Shown: positions 42,451 to 53,068 of the stretch, in pieces
Position numbering within the stretch: position 1 is the first letter of the stretch
Layout of the letters: each line of letters opens with the position of its first letter
Made by a program: the position numbers and the translations under genes
Notes under the pieces: generated by a model
What the model was told of the DNA's origin: nothing
The model's database searches: none
Seen by the model: the letters and a program-made list of their open reading frames with translations, nothing else
Assembly: GCF_008329705.1 (NCBI RefSeq)
Contig: NZ_VTSX01000005.1
Span: 1-64,000, forward strand
Origin: Chryseobacterium sp. SN22
GTDB taxonomy: Bacteria; Bacteroidota; Bacteroidia; Flavobacteriales; Weeksellaceae
Reading direction: 5' to 3'
DNA: 64,000 nucleotides

Positions 42451-45006
42451 ATGAAAGCCTATAAAAATATCAAGATAATTTTCCTGTTTTGTTTCTTTGG
42501 AAGCGGAATTCTTTCTGCCCAGCAGACTTCGGGAATCACAGAAAGTATTATTTCAGATGATAAAGGCTTTCCCCTGTTTTCAAAAGAAGGAAAAGTGGCA
42601 GACTTGTTTTATGACCAATCAGAAAATTTTGTTGTCATCCGTACCGTAAAAGATTTACAGTCGGATATTCAAAAAGTGACCGGAAAATTACCAAATCTTT
42701 CAGCAACAGAGACTTCCGGCGAATTTGAAATCATCATCGGAACGGTTGGAACCAATAAGCAGATTGATAAACTGATTTCATCCAAAAAAATCAATGCCAA
42801 AGATTTGAAAGGAAAATGGGAAAGTTTCGTGATAACGACCATAGAAAATTCAAAATCCAAAAAACAACTTGTTATTGCAGGAAGTGATAGAAGAGGAACT
42901 ATTTACGGGATTTATGAAATCTCAAAACAGCTCGGCGTTTCACCCTGGCATTGGTGGAATGATGTTCCTGTTCAGAAACGTTCTTCTGCATATGTTGTAC
43001 CGGGATATTTTGCTTCTGGTGAGCCAAAAGTGAAATACCGCGGGATTTTTATCAATGATGAAGAGCCTGCTTTCGGAACCTGGGCAAGAACGAAATTCGG
43101 AGGTATCAACAGCAAAATGTATTCGCATATGTTCGAACTTTTGCTGCGTCTCAGAGCCAATTATCTTTGGCCTGCCATGTGGGGCAAAGCCTTTAATGAA
43201 GACGACCCGCTTAATCCGGAAGTAGCCGATGAATATGGAATTGTAATGGGAACTTCACATCACGAGCCGATGATGCGTGCCCAGAAAGAATGGGGAAATC
43301 ACCGCAAAGAATACGGAAACGGAGAATGGAATTACCACACCAATAAAGAAGCGATTCTGAAATTCTGGGAAGACGGGTTCAATCGTAATAAAAATTATGA
43401 TCATCTCGTAACAATGGGAATGCGTGGTGACGGCGACGAACCAATGAGCGATTTGGGAAGTGCCGAAGCCAACTTTAAACAGCTGGAGCAGATCATGAAT
43501 GACCAGAGAAAAGTCATTGAAAAAGTATCGGGAAAATCTGCAAAGAAAACACCTCAGCTTTGGGCTCTGTACAGTGAAGTGTTGGAATATTATGATCAGG
43601 GAATGAAAGTTCCGGACGATGTCATTATTTTGCTTTGTGATGACAATTGGGGAAATGTGCGACGACTTCCCGAACTGAATTCCAAAAAACATCCGGGCGG
43701 TTACGGAATGTACTATCACGTCGATTTACACGGTGCGCCGAGAGCCTATCAATGGCTGAATATGACGCAGATTCCGCATATATGGGAACAGTTGCAGTTG
43801 ACGTACAGCTATGGCGTTGATAAAATCTGGATTCTGAATGTCGGAGATTTAAAACCGAACGAATATCCAATGGATTTCTTCCTGAATATGGCGTGGAATC
43901 CCACTTCTTTTACACAGGATAATCTTGAAAATTATTCGGTGAAATTTGCAGAAGAACATTTTGGAAAGACCGATGCAAAGGAAATTGCAGAAATCATTAA
44001 TCTTTACTGTAAATACAACTCAAGAGTTTCGGCAGAAATGCTGAATGCTAAAACCTACAATCTTCAAAGCGGTGAATTTTTGCAGGTAAAAGATGCATAT
44101 TTAGCTTTGGAAACGAGAGCTTTGAGACAATTCATCAATTTAGATGAGGCTTACAAAGATACCTATAAGCAGGTTGTCCTGCATCCCGTTCGTGCGATGG
44201 CGAATCTTTACGATATGTATTATGCCGTCGCAATGAACCACAAATTGGCGGATGAAAAAGACCTGAAAGCCAATGAGTGGGCAGATTATGCCGATGAATG
44301 TTTCGCCAGAGATGCAGAATATACAAAGGATTATAACCTCAATATTTCCAACGGAAAATGGAATCATATGATGGACCAGACGCACATTGGCTACAAATCC
44401 TGGGACGAACCGAAAGAGGGAAATATCAAGCCAGCCGTCTACAGAATTACGAAAGAAGAAGCAAAAACAGGCGGTTACATTTTTGAAGAAAGAAACGGTG
44501 TCGTTGCAATGGAAGCCGAACATTTCTTTGAAGTTAAAGCTTCAGCAAATACAAAATGGACGGTCATTCATGATCTGGGAAGGACGCTTTCCGGGATTGC
44601 ATTGATGCCTTACACGGAAAAAACTACTGGTTCAGCGATAACCTATCAGTTTAATCTGAAAACTCAACCTTCCAAGGTGAAAATTCATTTCATTTTTGAT
44701 TCCACGCTTCCGTTTAAAAAAGGTGGACACAGTGTAAAGGCTTATCTCGGTAAAAACAATTCAAAAATCATCGGTCTTAATCAGGATTTGACCTGGGCAA
44801 ACAATTATACCAAAATGTATCCTGCCGCAGCAGCAAGAATCGTAGAAAAAGTTGAAACATTCGTTGTTCCGGCAAATCAAAACGGCAATTTTATTTTGAC
44901 AATAGAACCTCTTGACCCTGGAATTGTACTGCACAAAATCATCGTAGACAATGGCGGTTATGAAGAAACGTATTTGAAAATGGATGAAAGTCCTTATAAA
45001 AGATAA
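42451..45006 (+). CDS. GH115 xylan alpha-1,2-glucuronidase (first copy)
   Basis: The 851-residue secreted enzyme (signal ending SGILSAQ) removes (methyl)glucuronic acid from internal xylan residues. GH115 landmarks are YGIYEISKQLGVSPWHWWND, FINDEEPAFGTWARTKFGG (with a catalytic Glu candidate), MGTSHHEPMM, TMGMRGDGDEPMS and LLCDDNWGNVRRLPE. A C-terminal beta domain (about 680-851) completes the usual length. It is AT-richer than the second GH115 (58705-61233), from which it differs throughout, so this is not a recent duplication. Uronate released would feed uxuA. Confidence 0.93.
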   Translation: MKAYKNIKIIFLFCFFGSGILSAQQTSGITESIISDDKGFPLFSKEGKVADLFYDQSENFVVIRTVKDLQSDIQKVTGKLPNLSATETSGEFEIIIGTVGTNKQIDKLISSKKINAKDLKGKWESFVITTIENSKSKKQLVIAGSDRRGTIYGIYEISKQLGVSPWHWWNDVPVQKRSSAYVVPGYFASGEPKVKYRGIFINDEEPAFGTWARTKFGGINSKMYSHMFELLLRLRANYLWPAMWGKAFNEDDPLNPEVADEYGIVMGTSHHEPMMRAQKEWGNHRKEYGNGEWNYHTNKEAILKFWEDGFNRNKNYDHLVTMGMRGDGDEPMSDLGSAEANFKQLEQIMNDQRKVIEKVSGKSAKKTPQLWALYSEVLEYYDQGMKVPDDVIILLCDDNWGNVRRLPELNSKKHPGGYGMYYHVDLHGAPRAYQWLNMTQIPHIWEQLQLTYSYGVDKIWILNVGDLKPNEYPMDFFLNMAWNPTSFTQDNLENYSVKFAEEHFGKTDAKEIAEIINLYCKYNSRVSAEMLNAKTYNLQSGEFLQVKDAYLALETRALRQFINLDEAYKDTYKQVVLHPVRAMANLYDMYYAVAMNHKLADEKDLKANEWADYADECFARDAEYTKDYNLNISNGKWNHMMDQTHIGYKSWDEPKEGNIKPAVYRITKEEAKTGGYIFEERNGVVAMEAEHFFEVKASANTKWTVIHDLGRTLSGIALMPYTEKTTGSAITYQFNLKTQPSKVKIHFIFDSTLPFKKGGHSVKAYLGKNNSKIIGLNQDLTWANNYTKMYPAAAARIVEKVETFVVPANQNGNFILTIEPLDPGIVLHKIIVDNGGYEETYLKMDESPYKR

Positions 45007-45039
45007 ATCATAAAGTCCCAACGGGACGAGTTAAAATAG

Positions 45040-45058
45040 AATAGGATGAAATCCTATT
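45040..45058. repeat. REP-like palindrome AATAGGAT-3-ATCCTATT, copy 2
   Basis: Second copy of the hairpin at 34167-34185, within the 77-bp spacer between GH115 and GH43 genes; preceded by CCCAACGGGACGAGTTAAAA. Confidence 0.6.
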
Positions 45059-45083
45059 AACATAAAAAGACAAGATTATAATT

Positions 45084-46202
45084 ATGAAGTTATTTAAAAA
45101 TATTTTAGTTTTTTCAATATTAATTTTTACTTCAAATCTGGATTTTGCTCAGAGTGAGACATCAAAAGTTTCAGCCCAAAGAGAATTCCGGTATACCAAC
45201 CCGATTACCAGAGATTCTGCCATTTCTATGCGCGACCATTTCATCATTAAGGTTGATGATTTGTGGTATTGCGTGGGAACTTCCAATCCTGTCTGGGAAG
45301 GCAAAAATCCGGGGGTCCGGATGTTGGTTTCAAAAGATATGGTGAATTGGAAACAGCATTCTTTTATCATTGATGCTAAAAAACTTCCAAAAGACTGTCC
45401 TTATGACGGCCGCTTCTGGGCTCCCGAAATTCATTTCATCAAAGGAAAGTATTATTTGATTGTCAATAGCGGAAAGGTAACCAAGGAAGACCCGAAAGGA
45501 ATGGCGACCCACAGCATTTGGCTGTTTTCGGCTGATAAAGTGACGGGTCCTTATAAACTGTTGAACGGTCCGCTTATTCCACAATATAACAACGATGCCA
45601 CTTTGTTCGAGGACGACGATGGTCAGGTCTATCTCTATTGCAGTGGAAACGGATTGTTTCAGGCTAAAATCGACCTGAAAACAGGAAAGCTTACCACCCC
45701 GATTCAAAAATTTCTGGATAAAAAACAGCCGGGCTGGCCGGAATGGATGGTTGGCGGAATCGAAGGACCTTTCGTGACGAAAAAAGAAGGAACCTATTTT
45801 ATGTTTTTTTCCACGTGGACAAGAGGCTATGAAGTTGGTTTACTGAAATCAAAATCACCTTTGGGCCCCTGGGAGCTTGCTTCGCCACAACCGATTTTCG
45901 GAACCCGCAAAAAAGCCTACAGACAGCAAATGGCAAAAGATGGAGGTTACGAAAATTTGCAGTTTACAGATACCGAAGACCCTTATCAGGAAACAGGGCA
46001 CAATGCCTTATTCATCGGTCCGGACGGAAATCTCTGGAATTCCTGCCATTATTTTATGGATGAAAAACGACCGTATCCGTATAGTCAGACCTTCGAGTCT
46101 TGGGAACTGGGTCCGCAAATGGGAATCGAGCCGGTACATTACAGAAACGGGATGTTCTATATCGACGGACCAACCTGGACGGAAAAAATCATTAAATATT
46201 AA
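45084..46202 (+). CDS. GH43 single-domain glycoside hydrolase
   Basis: The 372-residue secreted protein (signal ending LDFAQ) is one five-bladed propeller. Visible are MRDHFIIKVDDLWYCVGT with the base Asp, NNDATLFEDDDGQVYLYCSG with the middle Asp, and GIEGPFVTKKEGTYFM with the acid Glu. It has no accessory module, unlike the other GH43 proteins here. The activity is probably arabinofuranosidase, xylosidase or a galactan/arabinan exo-activity. It is 14 bp from the next GH43 gene, clearly co-transcribed. Confidence 0.85.
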   Translation: MKLFKNILVFSILIFTSNLDFAQSETSKVSAQREFRYTNPITRDSAISMRDHFIIKVDDLWYCVGTSNPVWEGKNPGVRMLVSKDMVNWKQHSFIIDAKKLPKDCPYDGRFWAPEIHFIKGKYYLIVNSGKVTKEDPKGMATHSIWLFSADKVTGPYKLLNGPLIPQYNNDATLFEDDDGQVYLYCSGNGLFQAKIDLKTGKLTTPIQKFLDKKQPGWPEWMVGGIEGPFVTKKEGTYFMFFSTWTRGYEVGLLKSKSPLGPWELASPQPIFGTRKKAYRQQMAKDGGYENLQFTDTEDPYQETGHNALFIGPDGNLWNSCHYFMDEKRPYPYSQTFESWELGPQMGIEPVHYRNGMFYIDGPTWTEKIIKY

Positions 46203-46216
46203 ATTAAAAATCAATC

Positions 46217-47608
46217 ATGACAAAAACATATTTAAAATATATATTGAACGCAGGTTTAATGTTTGCAGGATGGTCACTGGCTGCCCAGAATCCCATCATC
46301 CAGACCAAATTCACCGCAGATCCTGCGCCGATGGTGTATAAAGACACGGTTTTTTTGTACACCAGCCATGATGAGGATGATGCTTTCGGGTTTAAAATGA
46401 AAAACTGGCTGCTGTACACTTCTACGGATATGGTCAACTGGACCGATCATGGCATCGTAGCTTCCCTGAAAGATTTTAAATGGACGGATCCGGAAAACGG
46501 AGCCTGGGCCCCTCAGGTTATTGAAAGAAACGGCAAATTTTATATGTATTGCCCGATGCCCAATAATATGGGAATTGGTGTCCTGGTGGCAGAGAGTCCG
46601 TACGGACCTTTTACAGACCCCATAGGAAAACCGCTGATCAAAAATTCTTTGGATGACATTGATCCTACCGTCTTTATCGATGACGACGGGCAGGCTTACC
46701 TCTACTGGGGTAACCCTAACCTCTGGTATGCGAAGCTGAACGAAGATATGGTTTCGCTCGCCGGACCCATTACCAAAGATCCTTCGTTCGCCAAGGTAAA
46801 AGATGCTCCTGATCCTTTCCACTATCAGGAAGGGCCCTGGGCATGGAAAAAAAACGGCATCTATTACATGGCCTATGCTTCCAAATGCTGTCCTGAAGGA
46901 ATCGGGTATGCAATGGCGAAGTCACCGGTCGGCCCCTGGAAGTATGGTGGTGTAATCATGGATGGTGATCAGCGGTCCAGCGGAAATCATCCCGGAATTA
47001 TCGATTTCAAAGGAAAATCATATGTTTTCGGGTTCAATCACATGCTCAGGATGCAGACCATGAGCAAGCATTATGAACGCCGGTCTGTCAGTGTCACGGA
47101 ACTCACTTACAATGCAGACGGAACGATCCGGAAGCTTCCTTTCTGGACAGCGGACGGCGCAAAGAGAGTCGGTACCCTTAATTCCTATCAAAAAGTAGAG
47201 GCCGAAACCATGGCATACAGCGAAGGCCTGAAAACGGAAATGGTGACGGAATGGGAACGTAATCAGCCGTATAACCGCGGTAAGAAAATTACCGATCGTA
47301 TCATTGTCACTTCTATTAATCAGGGGGATTACATCAAAATACAGGGCGTCGATTTCTCAAAAGGCATACAGTCTCTGGACGTTAATGCCGCTTCCCTTCA
47401 TGGCGGAAAAATAGAAGTACGCACCGATGCACTTGACGGGCCTTTATTGGGCACCGTACAGATTACCGGAAAAGGCGAGGGCGATCTGTACAAGACCATC
47501 AATACGCCCATGAAAAACAGTAAAGGCATCCATGATCTCTATTTTGTCTTTAAAGGAGATCAAGACCTTTTCTATTTCGATTGGTGGAAATTTAACCAAA
47601 TGAATTAA
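46217..47608 (+). CDS. GH43-CBM6 arabinofuranosidase-like enzyme (A)
   Basis: The 463-residue secreted protein (signal ending SLAAQ) has a GH43 propeller: Asp35 in [32 protein letters not shown], and acid Glu in YQEGPWAWKK. A CBM6-like beta-sandwich follows from about residue 325 (YQKVEAETMAYSEG, INQGDYIKIQGVDF, GIHDLYFVFKG). This two-domain form resembles XynD-type arabinoxylan arabinofuranohydrolases. It is the first of three related genes (with 51665 and 53416). It lies 5 bp upstream of the GH27 gene. Confidence 0.9.
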   Translation: MTKTYLKYILNAGLMFAGWSLAAQNPIIQTKFTADPAPMVYKDTVFLYTSHDEDDAFGFKMKNWLLYTSTDMVNWTDHGIVASLKDFKWTDPENGAWAPQVIERNGKFYMYCPMPNNMGIGVLVAESPYGPFTDPIGKPLIKNSLDDIDPTVFIDDDGQAYLYWGNPNLWYAKLNEDMVSLAGPITKDPSFAKVKDAPDPFHYQEGPWAWKKNGIYYMAYASKCCPEGIGYAMAKSPVGPWKYGGVIMDGDQRSSGNHPGIIDFKGKSYVFGFNHMLRMQTMSKHYERRSVSVTELTYNADGTIRKLPFWTADGAKRVGTLNSYQKVEAETMAYSEGLKTEMVTEWERNQPYNRGKKITDRIIVTSINQGDYIKIQGVDFSKGIQSLDVNAASLHGGKIEVRTDALDGPLLGTVQITGKGEGDLYKTINTPMKNSKGIHDLYFVFKGDQDLFYFDWWKFNQMN

Positions 47609-47612
47609 AATA

Positions 47613-49637
47613 ATGCTGAAGAATAAAATACTTATACTTTCCGCGGCTTTCTTATTGGCAGGCCAGATTTCTAAAGCCCAATCCACCGTATGGCTGGATA
47701 AGCTGGATCTTAATGTTGCCACACAGGGAAACGGGAAACCCGGAATCAATACTTCCGTAGACGGAAAGAAACTGACGATTTCCGGTAAAACTTTCGACCG
47801 CGGTTTCGGAACCCATGCCGAAAGCTCTTTACTCATTAAATTAAATGGAAAAGCGACTAAGTTCTCGGCTTTGGTTGGACTGGATGATGAAATGAAAGGG
47901 CACAAGCCCGCCGTGGAATTTGAGATTTACGGGGATAATAAAAAATTATGGTCCAGCGGAATCATGCATCTGGGAGATCCTGCGAAACCGGTTTCTGTTT
48001 CCTTAAAAGGGATTAAACAGCTGGAACTGGTGGTTACGGACGGCGGAAACGGACCCTATTACGATCACGCGGATTGGGTGGATGCCCGGTTCGAAACAAC
48101 AGGCGTTTCCACTTTGGAAACCTTCAATCCAATCGCTTCGGAACTTTATATTTTAACCCCGAAACCTGCGGCGGTACCGAAAATCAATTCCGCAGGGATT
48201 TACGGCGTGCGTCCCGGTTCGCCCTTCCTCTTCAGGGTTCCGGCAACCGGAGACCGTCCGATGACTTTTTCAGCAGAAAATCTTCCGGAAGGATTGCAGA
48301 TCGATCCTCAAACCGGAATCATTACCGGGAAAGTAAATACCAAAGGAACTTACAAAGTTGTCCTGTCCGCAGAGAATGCCAAAGGTACAGCCTCTAAAAA
48401 ATTAAAGATCGAATGCGGCGACAAGATTGCCCTGACCCCGACGATGGGCTGGAACAGCTGGAACTGTTTCGGACATGAAGTATCAGCCGACAAAGTGAAG
48501 CGCGCTGCTGATGCTTTGGTTAAATCAGGGCTTATCAACCACGGCTGGAACTACATTAACATCGATGATTCATGGCAGTACAACCGGGACGGAAAAGATC
48601 CGTCTTTCAAAGGGCAGTTCCGGGATAAGTACGGGTATATTTTAACCAATTCCAAATTTCCGGATATGAAGAACCTGGGCGATTACATTCACTCGAACGG
48701 CCTCAAAATGGGAATTTATTCCTCTCCCGGACCGTGGACCTGCGGCGGATGTGCCGGAAGCTACGGCTATGAAAAGCAGGATGCCGAAATCTACTCCCGG
48801 TGGGGAGTCGATTACCTGAAATACGACTGGTGCAGCTACGGCGGCGTGATCGACGGTTTGCCGGATAACGACCTTAATAAAGTTCCGTCATTAGCTTTCA
48901 ACGGCGGCGGCGATTTGGATAAAGGGGTAAAACCTTTTAAACTTATGGGCGACCTGCTGTACGGACAGCCCAGGGACATTGTCTATAATCTCTGCCAGTA
49001 CGGCATGGGCGATGTCTGGAAATGGGGCGATGAAACCCATGCCCAATCCTGGCGTACCACCAATGATATTACCGATACCTGGGCCAGCGTGAAAAATATT
49101 GCCCTTGCCCAGGACAAAGCCGCTTCCTACGCCAAACCCGGCAACCGGAACGATCCGGATATGCTGGTTGTCGGCGTAGTCGGCTGGGGAAACCCGCACC
49201 AAAGCAAGCTGAAACCTGATGAACAATACCTTCATATCAGCCTTTGGAGCATTTTCTCTGCACCGCTACTGATCGGTTGTGACCTGGAGAAACTTGATGA
49301 TTTTACCCTAAATCTTTTAACCAACGATGAAGTCATTGCCGTCAATCAGGATGCGTTGGGAAAACAGGGCGTTTGCCTGAATACTATCAGCGAACTGAAG
49401 ATCTACGTTAAAGACCTTGAAGACGGCGGAAAAGCGGTGGCCTTTGCCAATTTCGGAAGGGAAAAAGTAAAGCTCGCTTATAAAGATTTTAAAAAACTGG
49501 GAATTTCCGGAAATCAGACGGTGCGCGATCTGTGGAGACAGAAGGATATTGCGAAAATCAATACCGGTACGGGAAATCTGGCACTGGATATTCCGGCGCA
49601 CGGCGTGGCGTATTATAAATTTATTTCAAATAAATAA
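47613..49637 (+). CDS. NPCBM-GH27 alpha-galactosidase
   Basis: The 674-residue secreted protein (signal ending GQISKAQ) has three parts. An NPCBM carbohydrate-binding domain spans about 22-165 (FDRGFGTHAESSLLIKLNG, VVTDGGNGPYYDHADWVDA). An Ig-like He_PIG segment (PEGLQIDPQTGIITGK) follows, then a GH27 barrel from about 270 (PTMGWNSWNCFGHE, INIDDSWQ). The nucleophile is Asp405 (YLKYDWCS) and the acid/base Asp is in NDPDMLVVG (514/516). Alpha-galactosidase is most likely; beta-L-arabinopyranosidase is the main GH27 alternative. In xylan breakdown it would remove terminal D-galactose from side chains. Confidence 0.92.
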   Translation: MLKNKILILSAAFLLAGQISKAQSTVWLDKLDLNVATQGNGKPGINTSVDGKKLTISGKTFDRGFGTHAESSLLIKLNGKATKFSALVGLDDEMKGHKPAVEFEIYGDNKKLWSSGIMHLGDPAKPVSVSLKGIKQLELVVTDGGNGPYYDHADWVDARFETTGVSTLETFNPIASELYILTPKPAAVPKINSAGIYGVRPGSPFLFRVPATGDRPMTFSAENLPEGLQIDPQTGIITGKVNTKGTYKVVLSAENAKGTASKKLKIECGDKIALTPTMGWNSWNCFGHEVSADKVKRAADALVKSGLINHGWNYINIDDSWQYNRDGKDPSFKGQFRDKYGYILTNSKFPDMKNLGDYIHSNGLKMGIYSSPGPWTCGGCAGSYGYEKQDAEIYSRWGVDYLKYDWCSYGGVIDGLPDNDLNKVPSLAFNGGGDLDKGVKPFKLMGDLLYGQPRDIVYNLCQYGMGDVWKWGDETHAQSWRTTNDITDTWASVKNIALAQDKAASYAKPGNRNDPDMLVVGVVGWGNPHQSKLKPDEQYLHISLWSIFSAPLLIGCDLEKLDDFTLNLLTNDEVIAVNQDALGKQGVCLNTISELKIYVKDLEDGGKAVAFANFGREKVKLAYKDFKKLGISGNQTVRDLWRQKDIAKINTGTGNLALDIPAHGVAYYKFISNK

Positions 49638-49664
49638 TTAAAACTTGAATATCAGATAAATATC

Positions 49665-51614
49665 ATGAAAAGCCATATCCAAACCAAGACCTTCCCAAAA
49701 GCCATTTTATGGATCGTTTTTCTGCTTGGAAACATCGGAGTTTCAGCAAATAACCTACTGGTAAAATCTCCGAATGGAAAGATTATGGTGAACGTTTTAC
49801 ATTCAGATTATTCCGGAAACGGAAGGTGGTTTTTGAATGTGAACTATAACGAGAACGGTAAATTAACAGAAGCCATTTCTGCCATTGATTTAGGGTTGAT
49901 TCTTTCAGACAATATTTCTTTTGATAATATCATTTTTGTAAAAGCTTCAAAACCTATTCTGATCAGGGAAAATTATACCATGCCCCACGGGAAGTCTTCT
50001 CAGAGAACTAATCTGGGAAATGAAGTGGTTTTCACTTTTCAGAATCAGGAAAAGAAAAAAATGGAAGTTATCCTCCGGGTGTATAACGACGGTATGGCTT
50101 TCCGGTATTCATTTTCAGGAAAAGGAAATTTTACCGTTCAGGATGAACTGACTGCTTACACCATCAACAACGAAACCGCACGCTGGACCGAAAAGTGGAA
50201 CCCTGCCAATGAAGGCTTGTATTCCGCGATGGCAGGCGATAAAACCCAGCAGGAAGAATGGGGCTATCCGGCTTTGTTCCGGACGAAAGAAAATAACTGC
50301 TGGTTTTTGCTGCACGAATCGGCTGTTGACGGAAATTACTGCGGTTCCAAACTGAGTAACAAATCTGATAAAGATACATATAAAATAACGTTTCCGGACC
50401 CGAAAGACGGCCGCGGAAAAGGAGAATCACTGCCTAAAATTACCTTTCCCTGGAAATCGCCCTGGAGAGTAATTATTATAGGAAACCTCAATGATATTGT
50501 GGCTTCCACGCTGGTTGATGATGTGGCCCCGCCTTCTGTTATCAAAAATACGGACTGGATAAAACCGGGAGCCGTTTCCTGGAACTATTGGTCTGATAAC
50601 CATGGAACCAGAGACTTTAAAACGGTCTGCGCATTTGCCGATCTGGCCGTCGCCATGAACTGGCCGTACACCTTGCTCGATTGGGAATGGGATGCCATGG
50701 GCAACGGAGGCAATCTGGAAAACGCTTTGAAATACATCCGCTCCAAAGGCATCAAACCGTTGATGTGGTACAATTCCGGCGGCGACCATACCTGGGTTTC
50801 TTCCACTCCGAAAGACCGGATGCTCACCCATGAAAACAGAGTGGAAGAATTTTCCAAGCTCAGAAAATTGGGCGTTGCCGGCGTAAAAGTCGATTTTTTT
50901 GAGAGCGAAAAGCAGGACATGATTCAGTATTATATCGATATTCTGGAAGATGCGGCGAAGTTTGAAATGATGGTCTATTTTCATGGCTGCCTGGTTCCGA
51001 GAGGTTGGGCGAGAACCTATCCGAACCTGATGACCTACGAAGCCGTTCGCGGTGCCGAATGGTACAACAACGGCCCGGAATTTACCGCTACGGCACCTGT
51101 TCACAACACGATTTTGCCTTTTACACGGAATGTGGTGGGTTCCATGGATTACACGCCGGTCACCTTTACCAATTCACAGTTTCCGCATCTGACCTCATAT
51201 GGTCATGAGCTGGCATTAAGTGTCCTGTTTGAATCTGCGCTTCAGCACTTTGTCGACCGGCCGGAAGGCTATTCTGACTTGCCGGATGCGCCCAGGGCAT
51301 TTTTAAAAGAAGTTCCCACAAGTTGGGACGAAACGATTTTGTTGCATGGCTTTCCCGGAAAAGAGGCGGTGCTGGCAAGGAGAAAAAGCCAGAAATGGTA
51401 CATCGGCGGGATCAACGGAGAAAATATCGAAAAGAACATCAAAATCACCTTTGATTTCTTAGAAAAAAATAAGAAGTATAAGTTAAGACTGATAAAAGAC
51501 GGGAAGCACGATAAACAGCTGGTGACCGATGATATGGTAATTGGAAATACAGACTCCGTTACAGTGAAAGAACTGAGGAGAGGTGGTTTCGCTGCAGTAA
51601 TTTCACCATTGTAA
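49665..51614 (+). CDS. GH97 glycoside hydrolase (first copy)
   Basis: The 649-residue secreted protein has the three GH97 parts: an N-terminal beta-sandwich (VKSPNGKIMVNV), a barrel with LDWEWDAMGNGGN and GIKPLMWYNSGG, and GVKVDFFESEKQDMIQYY, where the Asp is the expected nucleophile of the retaining subgroup. The segments HGCLVPRGWARTYPN and TYEAVRGAEWYNN follow, then a C-terminal sheet. The retaining type includes alpha-galactosidases; inverting SusB-type alpha-glucosidase is less likely. A calcium site is usual. It lies 28 bp after the GH27 gene, so two alpha-galactosidase-type enzymes are neighbours. Confidence 0.9.
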   Translation: MKSHIQTKTFPKAILWIVFLLGNIGVSANNLLVKSPNGKIMVNVLHSDYSGNGRWFLNVNYNENGKLTEAISAIDLGLILSDNISFDNIIFVKASKPILIRENYTMPHGKSSQRTNLGNEVVFTFQNQEKKKMEVILRVYNDGMAFRYSFSGKGNFTVQDELTAYTINNETARWTEKWNPANEGLYSAMAGDKTQQEEWGYPALFRTKENNCWFLLHESAVDGNYCGSKLSNKSDKDTYKITFPDPKDGRGKGESLPKITFPWKSPWRVIIIGNLNDIVASTLVDDVAPPSVIKNTDWIKPGAVSWNYWSDNHGTRDFKTVCAFADLAVAMNWPYTLLDWEWDAMGNGGNLENALKYIRSKGIKPLMWYNSGGDHTWVSSTPKDRMLTHENRVEEFSKLRKLGVAGVKVDFFESEKQDMIQYYIDILEDAAKFEMMVYFHGCLVPRGWARTYPNLMTYEAVRGAEWYNNGPEFTATAPVHNTILPFTRNVVGSMDYTPVTFTNSQFPHLTSYGHELALSVLFESALQHFVDRPEGYSDLPDAPRAFLKEVPTSWDETILLHGFPGKEAVLARRKSQKWYIGGINGENIEKNIKITFDFLEKNKKYKLRLIKDGKHDKQLVTDDMVIGNTDSVTVKELRRGGFAAVISPL

Positions 51615-51664
51615 ATTCAGCAATCTTAAATAATTATACAGTCAGAAAATTAAAATAAAAATTA

Positions 51665-53068
51665 ATGAAAAATATAAAAACAATACTAACCTTGATAGCC
51701 TGCAGTCTGGGATCTGCGGTTTCCGCACAGAACCCGGTGATCCAGACGCACTTCACACCCGATCCGGCACCGATGATTTACAAAGGTAAGATGTATCTAT
51801 ATACCGGGGACGACCAGCCGGGATTCGATTTTTATACGATGACCAAATGGCATGTCTATTCATCAGACGATATGGTGAACTGGACCGATCACGGATCTCC
51901 GATTTCGCTTGAATCGTTCAGTTGGGCAAGAGACCGGGCATGGGCGGCACAATGTGTAGAGCGCAACGGCAAATTTTACTGGTATATCTGTGCGCAAACA
52001 GTGGACAACAATATGGCCATCGGAGTGGCCGTTTCCGATAGTCCGACCGGGCCGTTCAAAGATGCTCTGGGGAAACCTTTGGTAACTACAGGAACCTGGG
52101 ACAACATCGATCCGACGGCTTTTATCGATGATGACGGGCAGGCCTATCTCTATTGGGGAAACAGCAAATTGTTGTACGTTAAACTCAATAAGGACATGAC
52201 TTCCTTCAACGGGAAAATCACGGAAATTCCGCAGTCGGTGGAAGCTTTCGGCGGCATGAGACGGCCCGGGAAAAGCGATGAGGTCCTGCAGAAACAGGAA
52301 AAATTTGATGATGTCTATGTGGAAGGCCCATGGCTGTACAAACGGAATAAGCAGTATTACATGATGTATGCCGGAATGACCAATAGAACGGAATGCCTGT
52401 CTTACGCAACAAGTAATTCGCCAACCGGACCATGGAAATACCAGGGAAAAATCATGACCGACCAACCCACCAACAGCTTTACCAACCACGGCGGAATCAT
52501 CGATTACAAAGGGAACTCCTACCTGTTTTATCACAACGCTTTATTGCCGAACGGCGGCAGCTACGGGCGTTCAACGGCCATTGAAGAATTTAAATACAAT
52601 GCCGACGGAAGCATTCCGAAAATCAACATTACCAAAGAAGGCATACATCCTGTCGGAACGTTGAACCCATACCAGAGAAACGAAGCCGAAACCATGGCGT
52701 GGGCAGAGAAATGCACCACTTCCGAAAATAAGAAGACCGGCGTTTACGTTTCCGACACCCGGACCGGAGGCTACATCAAAGTCCGTGCAGTCGATTTTGG
52801 AAAAGGCGCATCTGAATTTTCCGCATCCGTAGCCGCAGGCATCGACGGCGGCATCCTGGAAGTTCATCTGGATGATGTAAAAGGCACTAAGATCGCCCAG
52901 ATCGATATCCCGAGAACCGGCGGCTGGGAAGAATTTAAAACCCTGACTTCCAACATCTCAGAATACGTCTCGGGCATCCATGATTTGTATTTTGTCTTCC
53001 AGGGAAAAAACATCACCGCCGGAAGAAAGCTGTTTAACTTCGATCACTGGAGCTTTAAGAAAAAATAA
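51665..53068 (+). CDS. GH43-CBM6 arabinofuranosidase-like enzyme (B)
   Basis: The 467-residue secreted protein (signal ending AVSAQ) has Asp33 in FTPDPAPMIYKG, WDNIDPTAFIDDDGQAYLYW and acid Glu in [21 protein letters not shown]6-like module (about 335-467) includes YQRNEAETMAWAEKC, TGGYIKVRAVDFG and GIHDLYFVFQG. It is clearly paralogous to A and C but is interleaved with the GH97 genes. Compared with A it has an inserted segment (VEAFGGMRRPGKSDEV) before the acid Glu. Confidence 0.9.
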   Translation: MKNIKTILTLIACSLGSAVSAQNPVIQTHFTPDPAPMIYKGKMYLYTGDDQPGFDFYTMTKWHVYSSDDMVNWTDHGSPISLESFSWARDRAWAAQCVERNGKFYWYICAQTVDNNMAIGVAVSDSPTGPFKDALGKPLVTTGTWDNIDPTAFIDDDGQAYLYWGNSKLLYVKLNKDMTSFNGKITEIPQSVEAFGGMRRPGKSDEVLQKQEKFDDVYVEGPWLYKRNKQYYMMYAGMTNRTECLSYATSNSPTGPWKYQGKIMTDQPTNSFTNHGGIIDYKGNSYLFYHNALLPNGGSYGRSTAIEEFKYNADGSIPKINITKEGIHPVGTLNPYQRNEAETMAWAEKCTTSENKKTGVYVSDTRTGGYIKVRAVDFGKGASEFSASVAAGIDGGILEVHLDDVKGTKIAQIDIPRTGGWEEFKTLTSNISEYVSGIHDLYFVFQGKNITAGRKLFNFDHWSFKKK